This document shows, piece by piece, positions 63,282 through 64,000 of a DNA stretch of 64,000 nt. Both the position numbers and the translations under genes were made by a program. Each line of letters begins with the position of its first letter. Position 1 is the stretch's first letter. The notes beneath the pieces were generated by a model, which saw nothing but the letters and a program-made list of their open reading frames with translations, was not told the origin of the DNA and made no database searches. This DNA comes from Bacillus pumilus (GTDB lineage Bacteria > Bacillota > Bacilli > Bacillales > Bacillaceae): positions 434,001-498,000 of the forward strand of contig NZ_LT906438.1 of assembly GCF_900186955.1 (NCBI RefSeq), in the 5' to 3' direction.

Positions 63282-64000
63282 ATGCCGCAAAGAACCGCAG
63301 GAAAAGAAGTAACAGCGCTACTGGAAGAGTGGGGCGTGAAACATATTTATGGAATGCCCGGCGATAGTATAAACGAATTGATTGAAGAACTTAGGCATGA
63401 ATCAAGCCAAATAAAATTTATCCAAACGAGACATGAAGAAGTGGCAGCACTATCAGCGGCGGCTGATGCCAAACTAACAGGTAAACTTGGTGTCTGCTTA
63501 TCAATCGCTGGGCCGGGTGCTGTCCACTTATTAAATGGACTGTATGATGCAAAAGCAGATGGTGCACCAGTTTTAGCAATTGCAGGGCAGGTTGCTTCGG
63601 CCGAAGTAGGCAGAGATGCATTCCAAGAAATCAAATTGGAGCGAATGTTTGACGATGTCGCTGTCTTTAATCAGCAGGTACAGACAGCAGAGGCGCTGCC
63701 TGACTTATTGAATCAAGCCATCAAAGCAGCTTATACCCATAAAGGTGTGGCAGTTCTCACCGTATCGGATGACTTATTTTCTCAAAAAATAAAGCGTAAA
63801 CCCGTCTATACATCTCCTCTTTATGTTGAGGGAGAAGTACGGGCAAAGAAAGATCAATTGCTAAAGGCAGCTCAGCTGATTAACAATGCGAAGAAACCAG
63901 TCATCTTAGCAGGTAAAGGATTAAGACATGCAAAAGAAGAGCTTCTTTCATTTGCAGAAAAGGCAGCTGCTCCTATCGTCATCACGCTCCCTGCAAAAGG
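63282..64000 (+). CDS. ydaP: ThDP-dependent pyruvate oxidase YdaP (3' truncated by the window)
   Basis: The first ~240 residues of a thiamine-diphosphate enzyme of the pyruvate oxidase/acetolactate synthase family. The N-terminal VTALLEEWGVKHIYGMPGDS, the catalytic Glu in RHEEVAALSAAADAK and GKLGVCLSIAGPGAVHLLNG are clear; NAKKPVILAGKGLRHA begins the middle domain. The gene runs off the end. ATG 63282 has AAAAGGAG upstream. In B. subtilis it is a general stress gene. Confidence 0.9.
   Translation, partial: MPQRTAGKEVTALLEEWGVKHIYGMPGDSINELIEELRHESSQIKFIQTRHEEVAALSAAADAKLTGKLGVCLSIAGPGAVHLLNGLYDAKADGAPVLAIAGQVASAEVGRDAFQEIKLERMFDDVAVFNQQVQTAEALPDLLNQAIKAAYTHKGVAVLTVSDDLFSQKIKRKPVYTSPLYVEGEVRAKKDQLLKAAQLINNAKKPVILAGKGLRHAKEELLSFAEKAAAPIVITLPAK

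Noticed and set aside
1..64000. CRISPR array, prophage, insertion sequence or integrated plasmid
   Set aside because: No regularly spaced repeats, transposase, integrase, phage structural gene or tRNA attachment site was found.

Overview
The window is an ordinary chromosomal stretch of a Bacillus of the pumilus/safensis/altitudinis group. This is inferred from moderate-low GC, strong AGGAGG-type ribosome sites, sigma-A and sigma-B promoters, and long runs of genes in the order of the B. subtilis ycl-ycn-gab-mtl-ycs-kip-yda region, interrupted by genes absent from B. subtilis at these points. No rRNA, tRNA, CRISPR array, insertion sequence or prophage was seen. Gene symbols are by recognition of sequence and order, not by a search.

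Layout. 1-1022: 3' end of a beta-helix protein. 1064-7909: yxeKLMNOPQ, the S-(2-succino)cysteine uptake and degradation operon (monooxygenase, acetyltransferase, ABC importer, deacetylase, PrpD-like protein). 7924-8769: a GAF-STAS protein resembling a stressosome subunit. 8924-13736: aspartokinase yclM, the ycnC-ycnB regulator/efflux pair, a small lipoprotein and the ArsR-type yczG. 13767-19395: gabR and the gabT-permease-gabD operon for GABA use. 19444-22503: a quinone reductase-like flavoprotein and the copper genes ycnJ-ycnI. 22854-26105: the mannitol operon mtlA-mtlF-mtlD; its activator mtlR lies 15 kb downstream (39441) with an identically arranged promoter.

26203-30017: a chemoreceptor, a RidA-like protein and several small proteins. 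30145-36422: ycsE and the kip/pxp operon (ycsF-ycsG-ycsI-kipI-kipA-kipR) for 5-oxoproline cleavage; kipR carries an apparent frameshift. 36468-39310: azoreductase, spore lipase lipC and a C45-type hydrolase. 41529-41769: a highly structured intergenic element after mtlR. 42514-44096: two sigma-B stress genes (ydaD- and ydaG-like). 44100-44557: a promoter-to-terminator stretch rich in hairpins and without a convincing gene, the best candidate for an undescribed RNA. 44577-47757: small membrane proteins, a large two-TM protein with repeated C-terminal domains, and ydzA. 47894-51626: GntR and AraC regulators, a drug/metabolite transporter and ycsA. 51699-61055: topB and the c-di-GMP-linked exopolysaccharide operon ydaJKLMN. 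61125-64000: the c-di-AMP riboswitch, the potassium importer kimA and the start of ydaP.

Most of the window is well-conserved metabolism and regulation. The items least explained by known genes are the 44.1-44.6 kb RNA candidate, the 41.5-41.8 kb structured element, the GAF-STAS protein, the kipR frameshift, and two short reading frames at 28036 and 43420.
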